Source: DATAFF01 sp036257595 (GTDB lineage: Bacteria; Pseudomonadota; Alphaproteobacteria; Rhizobiales; Aestuariivirgaceae). From it: a stretch of DNA of 64,000 nt. The notes beneath the pieces are model-generated. The model saw only the letters and a program-made list of their open reading frames with translations, was not told where the DNA came from and made no database searches. Positions 42,778 through 51,365 of the stretch are shown one piece after another. The stretch spans positions 1-64,000 of the forward strand of contig DATAFF010000009.1 of the NCBI GenBank assembly GCA_036257595.1, read 5' to 3'. The translations under genes were made by a program, and so were the position numbers. The first letter of the stretch is position 1, and the number at the start of each line of letters is the position of its first letter.

Positions 42778-45012
42778 TCAGGCAAGGAGCAGGCGGAAGG
42801 ACTCGGGATGCTCGCCGGTTGCCTGCAGGATGATCTCGATCCAGCCGTCCGCGACCTGGGGCGTGAGGGTCAGGCTCGCCTGTCGGCACAGCAGGATTGT
42901 CCCCTTGCTTCGCACCCTGAGCCTGGCACCGGCGGCGAGCTTCGCCGGCAATGCGCACGCGACCTGCTCCTCGGTCAGGACCAGATGGGTGATGCGGCCC
43001 GTCACATCGGTCGTGAAGAAAGGCTCGCCATGCCGCAACAGGGTCAGGACGCCGTTCAGCCGCTCAACCGCGACCGGTCCCGACGGCGTCAGCACCGGCG
43101 CGAGCGCTCCCTCATCCTCGGCTCGGTTGGTCAGGGTCCAGCCGTCGAAGGGCGAGATGTCCATGAGCTCCGCCAGGTCCATGTAAGGGAGAAGGGCGCT
43201 CCAGGAATAGAACGGATCGGTGTCGGGCTGGTCGAGCCCCTCGCCGCTTACGGCGTGATAGTTCTCCGGACAGAGCCGCCGATCGCGGAAGGATGCGAAG
43301 AACAGTGCACGTCCCTTCTCGGCCAGCCGCGCTGCCGCATCGTGCTCACCCGAGCGATGCAGTCCGAGCCAGACCAGCCAATTGAGGATCGGCCAAATCC
43401 GCCCGCGCCAATAGATGTTGTCGCCGAAAGCCGGATCGGCGCGCGCGACCGAGGGAAGGCCGAACCGGCCGCCAAAGGCCTGCTCGTCCTCGAGATGGGC
43501 CAGCAGATGGTCGCGCTGCGCGTCATTGGCGGCACCGCAGAGCAGCGGATAGAAGCTGGTCGGCGCGAGGCTCCTGACGAATGCTCCCGACCACAGGCGA
43601 TTGGCGAAGATGTTGCGCCGGTCGTCCCAGAAATGGCTGGCGATGGTGCTCCGAAGCGTGGCGGCGCGTTCATGATATTTCCACGCATCGTCGAGACCGA
43701 GCACATCGGCAATTCGCCCCAGCATCTCGCTGTCAAGGCAGGCGAGGCAGTTGAGCCCGACATCCTCGCAGTCGAGCGTTCCGGTCTCATCGATAAAGCG
43801 GGCCTCGTCATGAATCGGCGAATTGTCCATGAAGGACTCATCCTTTGCGGCAAGCTTGGTGCCGCGATAGAGCCCCATGCCGAGAGGGCTCGAGCCGAAT
43901 TCGAGGATGCCGTTGCGATTGCCGTCGCGGGTGGCAAAGAGCCAGTCATTGTTGCGCGACAATAGCGGCCAGGCGGCGCGCAACAGGCTCCGTTCGCCGG
44001 AGCGCAGCCAGAGCATCCACAGGATCAGCGAGGCGATCGGGCTCTGGGTGCGGTCGACCCATTGATCATTGCCGGTGAGAATGCAGGGCAGATTGCCTTC
44101 GGGCGTGGCGCCGGCAAAGACCAGGGACAGGTTCTCGCGTGCCTGGTCGAGATCGAACAGGGCGACGAGAAAGGCGTTGATGAGGGTATCGTTGAGCCAG
44201 AAGCCGAAGCCGCCGAACTTGTTGAGATCCCAGTTGCGCGAGCAGGTGATGTACGGCCGGTGATTGGTCCGGTCGTAGAGCGCATTCCAGCCCATGACGT
44301 CGCGAATGGCGGCGACCGGGTCATCGGCGGTCGGGCTCTCTTCGACCGGCGCCGGTAATTCGAGCAGCGCCCGCGCCCGCTCGACGGCGCGGTCCGGCCG
44401 GTCGGCAATGCCGGCGGCAAAGGTCTGCTCCGGCGCCTCGTCGAGATTGAAGCGCAACGCCAGCACGGGCGCGCCGATGCTGCGGGAGGCGAGGTGCCAA
44501 TAACCTTTCCGCTCAAATTCCTCGACCAGCGCGGCGATGCTGTCATGACCGGTGACCAGCAGCGGCGCCTTCTTGGCGATCAGGGCGACGGTTCGCGGCC
44601 CGCGGGTGAAGCTTGCGACCTTGGCCTCCTCATCGAAATGCCAGGCGCCGCCCTGGTCGGCGGAAAGGCTGAGCACGACCCAGAAGCGCAAGCCCCACTC
44701 GCCGGTGCGGATCGTCTGCCAGCTGCCGATGAGGTCGAAAGGCGATGGCTTGCGATAGCGCCAGTCGAGAATCGTGCCGCCATGGTCGAGCCGTGCCTCG
44801 ACGAGGCTGCCATCGACCGCATGGGTGCCCAGCGTCACTTCATCGCCGGGGGCGAAGCGCGACACCCGGCCGAGGCTTGCGGCGTAGACGAGCGGCGTGA
44901 CACGCACGCCGAGGGGAAGGAAATTCATCTCGACATAGCGGTCGGCGGTCCAGGTGTTCCAGGCGCGCGACAGCGGCACATTGGGGGTGGCGAGATGGGT
45001 TGGCAGAGTCAT
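42778..45012 (-). CDS. GH63-like alpha-glycosidase (mannosylglycerate hydrolase/trehalase-like)
   Basis: The protein is 744 residues with no signal peptide. The N-terminal third is a beta-rich domain. From about residue 240 an (alpha/alpha)6 barrel follows with motifs of the GH63 and related families: RNWDLNKFGGFGFWLNDTL, ESFMDNSPIHDEARF, NIYWRGRIWPILNWLVW and ENYHAVSGEG. It should cleave an alpha-glycoside in the cytoplasm; the substrate could be a compatible solute or an oligosaccharide. The ATG overlaps the stop of the small membrane protein upstream. It is convergent with the MFS gene across the heptamer hairpin. Confidence 0.85.
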   Translation of the reverse strand: MTLPTHLATPNVPLSRAWNTWTADRYVEMNFLPLGVRVTPLVYAASLGRVSRFAPGDEVTLGTHAVDGSLVEARLDHGGTILDWRYRKPSPFDLIGSWQTIRTGEWGLRFWVVLSLSADQGGAWHFDEEAKVASFTRGPRTVALIAKKAPLLVTGHDSIAALVEEFERKGYWHLASRSIGAPVLALRFNLDEAPEQTFAAGIADRPDRAVERARALLELPAPVEESPTADDPVAAIRDVMGWNALYDRTNHRPYITCSRNWDLNKFGGFGFWLNDTLINAFLVALFDLDQARENLSLVFAGATPEGNLPCILTGNDQWVDRTQSPIASLILWMLWLRSGERSLLRAAWPLLSRNNDWLFATRDGNRNGILEFGSSPLGMGLYRGTKLAAKDESFMDNSPIHDEARFIDETGTLDCEDVGLNCLACLDSEMLGRIADVLGLDDAWKYHERAATLRSTIASHFWDDRRNIFANRLWSGAFVRSLAPTSFYPLLCGAANDAQRDHLLAHLEDEQAFGGRFGLPSVARADPAFGDNIYWRGRIWPILNWLVWLGLHRSGEHDAAARLAEKGRALFFASFRDRRLCPENYHAVSGEGLDQPDTDPFYSWSALLPYMDLAELMDISPFDGWTLTNRAEDEGALAPVLTPSGPVAVERLNGVLTLLRHGEPFFTTDVTGRITHLVLTEEQVACALPAKLAAGARLRVRSKGTILLCRQASLTLTPQVADGWIEIILQATGEHPESFRLLLA

Positions 45013-45365
45013 GCCGATTGCACTCGGGCAGCGGAGTCATAGGGGCAGATTTCTCCCACGGAGTGGAGAAGCCCGGTCATTCCAGCTTGAATCATCGGGA
45101 GCAATGTATCTCCGGCAACCTTTGCAACATCGGAATCAAAGAGCGAGATCAGCAGCAGCAACGAGCTGCAGAATGTCGAAGCAGCGTAGAGGGTGCCGAC
45201 CTTGTCGCGAATGCGGTGAAGATGGAAGACTGGCGTGAGTGGCGAAAGAACGTCCCAAAGCAAGTTGATTGCGAGAAACAGGCTGATCCAGGCCACATAG
45301 AAGATGAACAGTTGCTTGGTCGAAGCCGGCCGAACGACAAAGCTTAGGAAGTCGCCCCATTCCAT
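45009..45365 (-). CDS. Small membrane protein, unknown
   Basis: The protein is 118 residues with two likely membrane segments (LFIFYVAWISLFLAINLLWDVL and AASTFCSSLLLLISLF) joined by HLHRIRDKVGT. I do not recognise the family. GC content here is about 50 percent, against roughly 65 percent around it, suggesting acquisition from elsewhere or weak codon selection. It overlaps the glycosidase start (ATGA) and follows another small membrane protein by 9 bp. No clear ribosome site is visible, consistent with coupling. Confidence 0.6.
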   Translation of the reverse strand: MEWGDFLSFVVRPASTKQLFIFYVAWISLFLAINLLWDVLSPLTPVFHLHRIRDKVGTLYAASTFCSSLLLLISLFDSDVAKVAGDTLLPMIQAGMTGLLHSVGEICPYDSAARVQSA

Positions 45366-45374
45366 GGCCGGGAG

Positions 45375-45644
45375 TCAACGGTTCATCCAACAACCGACGG
45401 CCTGAGCAATCGCGGCCGCTGCAGCGCCGCCTATCATGAAATAATGAATCAGATTTTCGGCCTGGGTTTCCGAGATCAAGCGGACACCCGTCACCAGTTC
45501 AATGAGTACGGGCAGGCCAAGAAGGGCAATTCCACAGCTTGCACCGACTAAAGCGGCCTTCAACGTCGCAATTGCACAGGAGAGGAACGGCCAGACGGCT
45601 GCAATGCGGTCTCCTCCGGCGAACGAAACATGATGACGAGCCAT
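45375..45644 (-). CDS. Small membrane protein, unknown
   Basis: The protein is 89 residues, with the ribosome site AAAGGAG ahead of the ATG. It has two hydrophobic segments (LKAALVGASCGIALLGLPVLIEL and LIHYFMIGGAAAAAIAQAVG). The family is unknown. It is the first of a three-gene string (this protein, the 118-residue protein, the glycosidase) with lower GC than its surroundings. The 87-bp gap upstream separates it from the Pot-type ATPase gene, and I see no clear terminator there. Confidence 0.6.
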   Translation of the reverse strand: MARHHVSFAGGDRIAAVWPFLSCAIATLKAALVGASCGIALLGLPVLIELVTGVRLISETQAENLIHYFMIGGAAAAAIAQAVGCWMNR

Positions 45645-45731
45645 CGGCTGCGCGACTCCTTTTGTTCATCGTTGAAAGTAGCCCACTGCCTTTCACCATG
45701 CAACGGAATTTCAATCTGCGGTGGTAGCCGC

Positions 45732-46781
45732 TCAACCCTGGAGCGGGACCGTCTGCTCGGGGCTCCAGCGCGCCAGCACAGGCGCGCCCGGCGTGAGGAC
45801 ATCGCCGCTCGCGGACTGGACGAAGGCGAGCAGCGGCTCGTCGCCGAGCGCAGCGACGCGAATGCGGTAGGTGGTGCTGGCACCGGAATAGACCGCCTGG
45901 AGGATCTCGCCGACGAGGACATTGCCGGCGGCCGGCGCCGCTGCCGGCAGCACGGCGATCTTCTCGGGACGGACGATCGCAACAGGAGCAGCCGGGAGGG
46001 CGCTCAGTATCAGGGTCCCGTCGGCAAGGCGCAGGGTCGATCGATCGACGACCGTGCCGCGCAGGATATTGGCATCGCCGAGGAACCGGGCGGCAAACAG
46101 GCTGCGCGGTCGTTCATAGATCTCGACCGGCGCACCGACCTGGACGAGCCTGCCCTCATTGATGATGGCGATGCGGTCCGAGAGGGTGAGCGCCTCCTCC
46201 TGATCGTGGGTGACGAAGATCGTGGTGACACCGGTCTCGCGCTGAATGTCCCTGAGCTCGACCTGCATCTCCTGCCGCAGCCGCCGATCGAGGGCGCCGA
46301 GCGGTTCGTCGAGCAGCAGCACCCGCGGTCGCGTGGCGAGCGCGCGCGCCAGGGCCACGCGCTGCTGCTGGCCGCCCGACAGCTCGCGCGGCTTACGGGC
46401 GCCAAAGCCCGCAAGGCGCACCAGTGCCAGGAGGTCGGCAAGCCGCCGCTCACGGTCGCTGCGGTCGACATGGCGGACGTCGAGGCCGAAGCCGATATTG
46501 TCGGCGACGGTGAGATGGGGGAACAGGGCATAATTCTGGAACACCATGCCGATGTCGCGGCGATGAACCGGCACCGACTCGACCTGCTCGCCATCGAAGG
46601 CGATGGTGCCGCGATCGGGAATGACGAAGCCGGCAATGGCGCGCAGCAGCGTCGTCTTGCCGGAGCCGGAGGGGCCGAGCAGGCCGAAGAACTCGCCATC
46701 GGCGAAAGTGATGGTGACCTCGTCGAGCGCAACGACCTGGCCATAGCGCTTGCTGACGCGATCGACGTCGACCCGGCTCAT
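45732..46781 (-). CDS. Pot-type ABC transporter ATPase (PotA/FbpC-like)
   Basis: The protein is 349 residues. Walker A is GPSGSGKTT, the Q-loop is MVFQNYALFPHLTV, the signature is LSGGQQQRVALARA, Walker B is LLLDEPLGALD and the switch is FVTHDQEEA. A C-terminal TOBE_2 domain follows (AIVRPEKIAVL). It is the last gene of the Pot-type operon and energises the two permeases upstream. Confidence 0.93.
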   Translation of the reverse strand: MSRVDVDRVSKRYGQVVALDEVTITFADGEFFGLLGPSGSGKTTLLRAIAGFVIPDRGTIAFDGEQVESVPVHRRDIGMVFQNYALFPHLTVADNIGFGLDVRHVDRSDRERRLADLLALVRLAGFGARKPRELSGGQQQRVALARALATRPRVLLLDEPLGALDRRLRQEMQVELRDIQRETGVTTIFVTHDQEEALTLSDRIAIINEGRLVQVGAPVEIYERPRSLFAARFLGDANILRGTVVDRSTLRLADGTLILSALPAAPVAIVRPEKIAVLPAAAPAAGNVLVGEILQAVYSGASTTYRIRVAALGDEPLLAFVQSASGDVLTPGAPVLARWSPEQTVPLQG

Positions 46782-47548
46782 CAGTCCCCGCCAAAGCGGT
46801 AGTTGCGCGCCACCGCCAGCATCAGCCCCATCGAGATGACGATGATGATCGACGACACGGCATTGATCTCCGGCGTGAAGCCCTTGCGGATGGCGGTGTA
46901 GATCTCGACCGGCAGCGTCGAGGTGCCGGGCGGTGCGAGGAAATAGGAGATGACGAATTGATCGAAGGAAACGGCGAAGGCGAAGAGCGCGGCAGTGACG
47001 ACGCCCGGCGCGATCATCGGCAGGGTTACCCGCAGGAAGGTCTGGACCGGCGTCGCGCCAAGAGTGGCGGCGGCCTCCTCGAGGGTCGGTCCGAAGCTCT
47101 GGAGCCTGGCGCCGACCACCACGATGACATAGGGCAGCGACAGCGCGACATGACCGAGCAAGATGGCATGGAGGCCGCGGCCGATCCCGGTCCAGAAGAA
47201 GAAGATCAGCATGGAGGTGCCGATGATCAGCCAGGGAATGGTGATCGGCGGGAACAGCAGCAACTGCATCAACTGCTTGCCGCGGAAGCTGTAGCGGGCG
47301 AAGGCGATGGCCGCGAGGGTGCCGAGAAAGGTGGCGATCACCGCATTGCAGGCGGCGATCCAGACGCTGTTCCAGCTCGCCGCGAGGAGCCGCTGATTGT
47401 CGGCGAGTGCCCGGAACCAGACGAGGTCGAAGGTGAAGGGAAGCTCGTAAAGCGCCGAGCGGTTGAACGCCATCGCCACCATCACCAGGATCGGCAGGTA
47501 GAGGAAGGCCAGGACCAGGCCGAGATAGGCATGGGACAGACGCCGCAT
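46781..47548 (-). CDS. Pot-type ABC transporter permease (PotC-like)
   Basis: The protein is 255 residues with six membrane segments, starting RRLSHAYLGLVLAFLYLPILVM. The EAA motif TLEEAAATLGATPVQTFLRVTLPM is of the polyamine/opine (POPT) type. It ends YRFGGD. It overlaps the genes on both sides by 1 bp, as expected for a tightly coupled importer operon. Confidence 0.92.
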   Translation of the reverse strand: MRRLSHAYLGLVLAFLYLPILVMVAMAFNRSALYELPFTFDLVWFRALADNQRLLAASWNSVWIAACNAVIATFLGTLAAIAFARYSFRGKQLMQLLLFPPITIPWLIIGTSMLIFFFWTGIGRGLHAILLGHVALSLPYVIVVVGARLQSFGPTLEEAAATLGATPVQTFLRVTLPMIAPGVVTAALFAFAVSFDQFVISYFLAPPGTSTLPVEIYTAIRKGFTPEINAVSSIIIVISMGLMLAVARNYRFGGD

Positions 47549-48363
47549 CAGCTGCTCCCGAGCTGGCGCTTGAGCAGGGGAGCGGCGATCGCCAGCATCA
47601 GCAGCACGATCGCCAGCATCATGAAGGAAAGCGCCGCGCCGAGCGGCCAGTTGAAGGCGGCGGTGAACTGACCCTCGATGATCGGGCCAAGCATGATCGC
47701 ATCCTTGCCACCGAGGATGCGCGGCTCCATGAACGAGCCGATGACGGGTACGAAGATCAGGAAGATGGCGGCGAGCACGCCCGGCATGCTGAGCGGCAGG
47801 ATGACGCGGAAGAAGGTCTGGATCGCGGTGGCGCCGAGGCTGCGCGAAGCCTCGATCAGCGATTCATCGATCGCCTGGAGCGAGATGTAGATGGTCAGGA
47901 TGGCATAGGGCAGATAGGCATGGACCAGCCCGATGACGATGGCGGGATAGGTGAAGAGGAGGTTCAGGGGCTCGCGCAGCACCATGGTCCAGGAGAAAGT
48001 CCTGACCAGCGCGTTGCTCCAGAAGGGCAGGATGATCAGGAGAAAGATCGCTTCCCGCCAGCGCCCCCTGACATAGCGCGACAGCGCCAGCGCCGCCGGA
48101 TAGCCGACAAGGAGCGAGATCGCGGTGACATAGATGCCGAGCTCGATAGAGCGCCAGGCGTTGAACCAGTAGATCGGCTTGGTGAAGAAGCTGACATAGT
48201 GAGCAAGGGTGAAGCTGGCGATGCGGCCACCCACCGGAACGGTGGTGAGAAAGCTGAAATAGACCATCGCCATCAGCGGCAGGAAAACGGTCGCGGTCAG
48301 CCACAGATAGGCTGGCGCCGCCAGGGCGATGATTTCCAGGCGCTGACGCGGCGGCGCCGCCAT
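47548..48363 (-). CDS. Pot-type ABC transporter permease (PotB-like)
   Basis: The protein is 271 residues with six membrane segments. The EAA motif is SLIEASRSLGATAIQTFFRVILPL, and LPFWSNALVRTFSWTMVL is typical of PotB/PotH-like permeases. It lies 6 bp downstream of the binding-protein gene. Confidence 0.92.
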   Translation of the reverse strand: MAAPPRQRLEIIALAAPAYLWLTATVFLPLMAMVYFSFLTTVPVGGRIASFTLAHYVSFFTKPIYWFNAWRSIELGIYVTAISLLVGYPAALALSRYVRGRWREAIFLLIILPFWSNALVRTFSWTMVLREPLNLLFTYPAIVIGLVHAYLPYAILTIYISLQAIDESLIEASRSLGATAIQTFFRVILPLSMPGVLAAIFLIFVPVIGSFMEPRILGGKDAIMLGPIIEGQFTAAFNWPLGAALSFMMLAIVLLMLAIAAPLLKRQLGSS

Positions 48364-48369
48364 CTCCGA

Positions 48370-49449
48370 TCACTGCGCGAGCTTGGTCTTCACCTCGTCC
48401 CACAGCTCCTGGTTCTTTTGTCGCTGCTCGTCGCTCAACGGCGCCATCCATTGCACGCGCTTGACCACCTCGGGATCGCCGAGAATGGTGCGGTTCATCG
48501 CATCGGCCGGCAGCTCGCCATTGGCTTTGGCATTGGCGGAAGCGGGGGCGCCGACATCGGTGTCCCAGCGCACATAGAATTCCGGGCTCACCATGAAATC
48601 GATGAATTTGGCGGCGCCTTCCGGATTGGGCGCCTTGGCCGCGATGGTAAGCCCGTCGAACCAGCCGATCGCGCCTTCCTTCGGAACGACGAACTCGACC
48701 GGCAGCTTCATCGCCTTTTTCGAGCGCGCCGCCGAGCCCGACCAGTAGACGGCGAGATCATAGTCGCCGGCGGCCATGTATTTGTTCCACTCGTCCTCGG
48801 ACGACCAGAAGGTCCTGATCTGGGGCTTCAGCGCCTCGAGCTTGCTCTTGATCTTGTCGAGATCGGCGGGGTTGTTCATGTCCTGCCCGGTGGCGAGGGC
48901 CGCCAGCTGGATCGATTCGAGAGCGTCGTCGCGCCAGCCCACCTTGCCGGCATGGGTCTTGTCCCACAGCACCTCGATCGTGTCGGGGCGCTCGGCGACC
49001 TTCTTAGTGTTGTAGGCGAAAGAGGTGAGGCCCCAGACCCAGGAGATGGCCCAATGCTTGCCGTCCTTGACGAAACGATCGGAATCGCGCAGCGCCGGTG
49101 TCAAATCGTTGAAGTTGGTGATCTTGCCGGTGTCGATCGGCTGAACAAGCCCTTCATTCACCGCATCCATGACGTAGATGTTGTTCATCAATACAACGTC
49201 ATATGTGCCGGGGCTGGTCCTGAGCTTGGTCAACATCTCCTGCTCGGAGTTGAAATAGTCGTGGACGACCTTGAGGCCGGTCTTCTTCTCGAAGATGTCG
49301 AGGGCCCATTTCTCGTCCGTCCCATAGCCTTGCCAATTGAGGACCTTGAGCTCTCCTTCGGCGGCGGCGGCAGGTCGGAAGGCTGCAAGCGCCGCGGCAG
49401 AGGCCGCAAGGGACATGAACAGGCGGCGGCTAACGGTCAACAACGGCAT
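48370..49449 (-). CDS. Pot-type ABC transporter binding protein (PotD-like)
   Basis: The protein is 359 residues from ATG 49449, with AGGAG upstream. A signal peptide with paired arginines (SRRLFMSLAASAAALAAF, cleavage near AAA-EGE) is followed by LKVLNWQGYGTDEKWALDIFEKKTG, the PotD-type start of family 1/8 binding proteins. EGAAKFIDFMVSPEFYVRW is in the C-terminal half. The ligand could be a polyamine. The operon context (nucleoside hydrolase, ribokinase) makes a nucleoside-like ligand worth considering. A 94-bp gap separates it from the ribokinase gene. Confidence 0.9.
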   Translation of the reverse strand: MPLLTVSRRLFMSLAASAAALAAFRPAAAAEGELKVLNWQGYGTDEKWALDIFEKKTGLKVVHDYFNSEQEMLTKLRTSPGTYDVVLMNNIYVMDAVNEGLVQPIDTGKITNFNDLTPALRDSDRFVKDGKHWAISWVWGLTSFAYNTKKVAERPDTIEVLWDKTHAGKVGWRDDALESIQLAALATGQDMNNPADLDKIKSKLEALKPQIRTFWSSEDEWNKYMAAGDYDLAVYWSGSAARSKKAMKLPVEFVVPKEGAIGWFDGLTIAAKAPNPEGAAKFIDFMVSPEFYVRWDTDVGAPASANAKANGELPADAMNRTILGDPEVVKRVQWMAPLSDEQRQKNQELWDEVKTKLAQ

Positions 49450-49543
49450 GGAAATCACTCCTGATCGGGGCCAAGCATGGCGGGAACCGTGGGCCGAAAC
49501 ATTATCGAAAGCCTCCGCCAGCCGCAATTAGAGCATGAAGATG

Positions 49544-50458
49544 TCAGGACAGGAGCCGCGCCACCTCATCGGCCGACGGGGCGGCGGCCGCCGCGCCCTT
49601 TCGCGTGGTCGACAGGGCGCCGGCGGCAGCGGCATAGCGCACTGCGGCGGCGAGGCCCGATCCCCGGTCCAGCGCGTGGGCCAAGGCGCCGTTGAAGCAG
49701 TCGCCGGCCGCCACGCTGTCGATGGTCTCGACCTTGAAGGGTGGCTCGAACCCCTCCGCGGCGGCGCTGCTGAAGGCGACGCCGCGCGCGCCGAGCTTGA
49801 CGATGGCGGTGGCAGCGCCGCGCTGCCGGAGTGCCCGGGCAGCGGCGATTCCGTCATCGGCCGAGCGCGGCAGGGCGCCGGTCAGCGCCGCCGTCTCGGT
49901 CTCGTTGGGGGTGAGGATGTCGATCGCGGCCAACAGTTCGGGCGCGAGGCCGCCGGCCGGCGCCGGCGCCGGATCGAGAATGGCGACACCCCCGTGAGAG
50001 CGGACGAGCGCCGCGGCGGCGAGGCTCGCCTCCAAGGGCACCTCGAGCTGGAGGAGCAGCACCCCTGCCGAAAGGAGCGCCGCCCTGCCCTTTTCGAGGT
50101 CGGCGGTGCCGAGGACGCCATTGCCGCCGGGGACGATGGCGATGGTGTTCTCGCCATCGGCAGCGACATGGATCATCGCCATGCCGGTTGCACCATCAGG
50201 ATCGACGGCGACCAGAGCGGTGTCGACCGCGAACCGCCGCAGCTCGTCGAGCACGGCATGGCCGAAGGCGTCGCCGCCCACCCGGCCGACCAAGCCGACG
50301 GTGCTGCCGAGGCGGCGCGCCGCGACCGCCTGGTTGGCGCCCTTGCCGCCAAGGCCGAGGCGATAGGCCGACGCAAGAAGGGTCTCGCCGGGCTCAGGCA
50401 GGCGCTCGACATAGGCGATGACATCGCAATTGATGCTGCCGACCACCGCGATCGCCAT
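49544..50458 (-). CDS. rbsK: Ribokinase (PfkB family)
   Basis: The protein is 304 residues, normal for RbsK. Signature 1 is LGLGGKGANQAVAARRLG near residue 35, TPNETE is at about 185, and signature 2 is IDSVAAGDCFNGALAHAL with the catalytic Asp. It phosphorylates ribose at O5. Lying directly after the nucleoside hydrolase (gap of 1 bp), it would capture the ribose released from nucleosides. Confidence 0.92.
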   Translation of the reverse strand: MAIAVVGSINCDVIAYVERLPEPGETLLASAYRLGLGGKGANQAVAARRLGSTVGLVGRVGGDAFGHAVLDELRRFAVDTALVAVDPDGATGMAMIHVAADGENTIAIVPGGNGVLGTADLEKGRAALLSAGVLLLQLEVPLEASLAAAALVRSHGGVAILDPAPAPAGGLAPELLAAIDILTPNETETAALTGALPRSADDGIAAARALRQRGAATAIVKLGARGVAFSSAAAEGFEPPFKVETIDSVAAGDCFNGALAHALDRGSGLAAAVRYAAAAGALSTTRKGAAAAAPSADEVARLLS

Positions 50459-50459
50459 G

Positions 50460-51365
50460 TCACGCCTCCTTGCCGCCCGCCAGGCGTTCCGCCATGCGCC
50501 TCAGGAACACGCCGATATCGAGCTCGGAAACGAGCCGGTGCGGCCCGCTCGCGTCGCGGGTCCACACGGTCCGCCCCTGCCGCGGACCCGGCTCGGTGAC
50601 GACGTCGAGCTTGCCGCGCTCATGGCGAAAGAGCTCGGGCCAGAGCAGGAAGCCGACGACACAGGCATCATGGATGGCGGCGGGGTGGCTGTCGATCCCG
50701 GCCTTGGGCATCAGCGATGCGACGAGCTCGGCGGGTTTGCTGCGACTTCGGGCGAGAGTCGCGGTGAAGTCCGGGCCGGCGATGACCTTGCGCGTGACGT
50801 CGAGCGGGACGATGGTGGCGGGGATCGCGCCGGCCAGCACGGTCGCTGCCGCATCCGGGTCGACCCAGATATTGAGCTCTGCTTCCGGGGTGGCGTTGCC
50901 GCGGCCGATGGCGCCGCCCATGACCACCAGCTCGGCGATCTCCCCGCCAAGGCCGGGACGTGCGTGGAGGAGGCGGGCAAGGTTGGTGAGCGGCCCGAGG
51001 GCAATGAGCGTGCCTTGCGGTTCGCTGCGCCGATCGAGCCAGCCGCCTAGGGCGGCCACTGCGTCATCCGAGGCCGGCGATGGGGCGGGCTCATGCGCGA
51101 GCGCGCCGTCGCCGCCCCAGATCGCGGTCGAGAAGCGTGACGGATCGCGACGCGCCGCGCGGTGGCCGCGATGGACCGGCGCCGCGTGACCGAGCGCGGC
51201 AATGATGGTGCCGGCATTGGCGGTGACCATCTCCAGCGGGGCATTGCCTTCGACGGTGGTGACGAGGTCGATGACAAGGTCGGGCGAGGCGGCGGCAAGC
51301 GCGATGGCGACGGCATCGTCGAGGCCGGGATCGCAGTCGATGGCGAGAGAGCGTGGGCGGTTCAT
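50460..51365 (-). CDS. Inosine-uridine-preferring nucleoside hydrolase
   Basis: The protein is 301 residues. The Ca-binding signature LAIDCDPGLDDAVAIALA is at the N-terminus. TTVEGNAPLEMVTANA, VVMGGAIGRGNATPEAELNIWVDP and HDACVVGFLLWPEL complete the IUNH family pattern. It hydrolyses nucleosides to base and ribose in the cytoplasm. The ATG overlaps the stop of the MFS gene (ATGA), and ribokinase follows, forming a salvage unit. Confidence 0.94.
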   Translation of the reverse strand: MNRPRSLAIDCDPGLDDAVAIALAAASPDLVIDLVTTVEGNAPLEMVTANAGTIIAALGHAAPVHRGHRAARRDPSRFSTAIWGGDGALAHEPAPSPASDDAVAALGGWLDRRSEPQGTLIALGPLTNLARLLHARPGLGGEIAELVVMGGAIGRGNATPEAELNIWVDPDAAATVLAGAIPATIVPLDVTRKVIAGPDFTATLARSRSKPAELVASLMPKAGIDSHPAAIHDACVVGFLLWPELFRHERGKLDVVTEPGPRQGRTVWTRDASGPHRLVSELDIGVFLRRMAERLAGGKEA

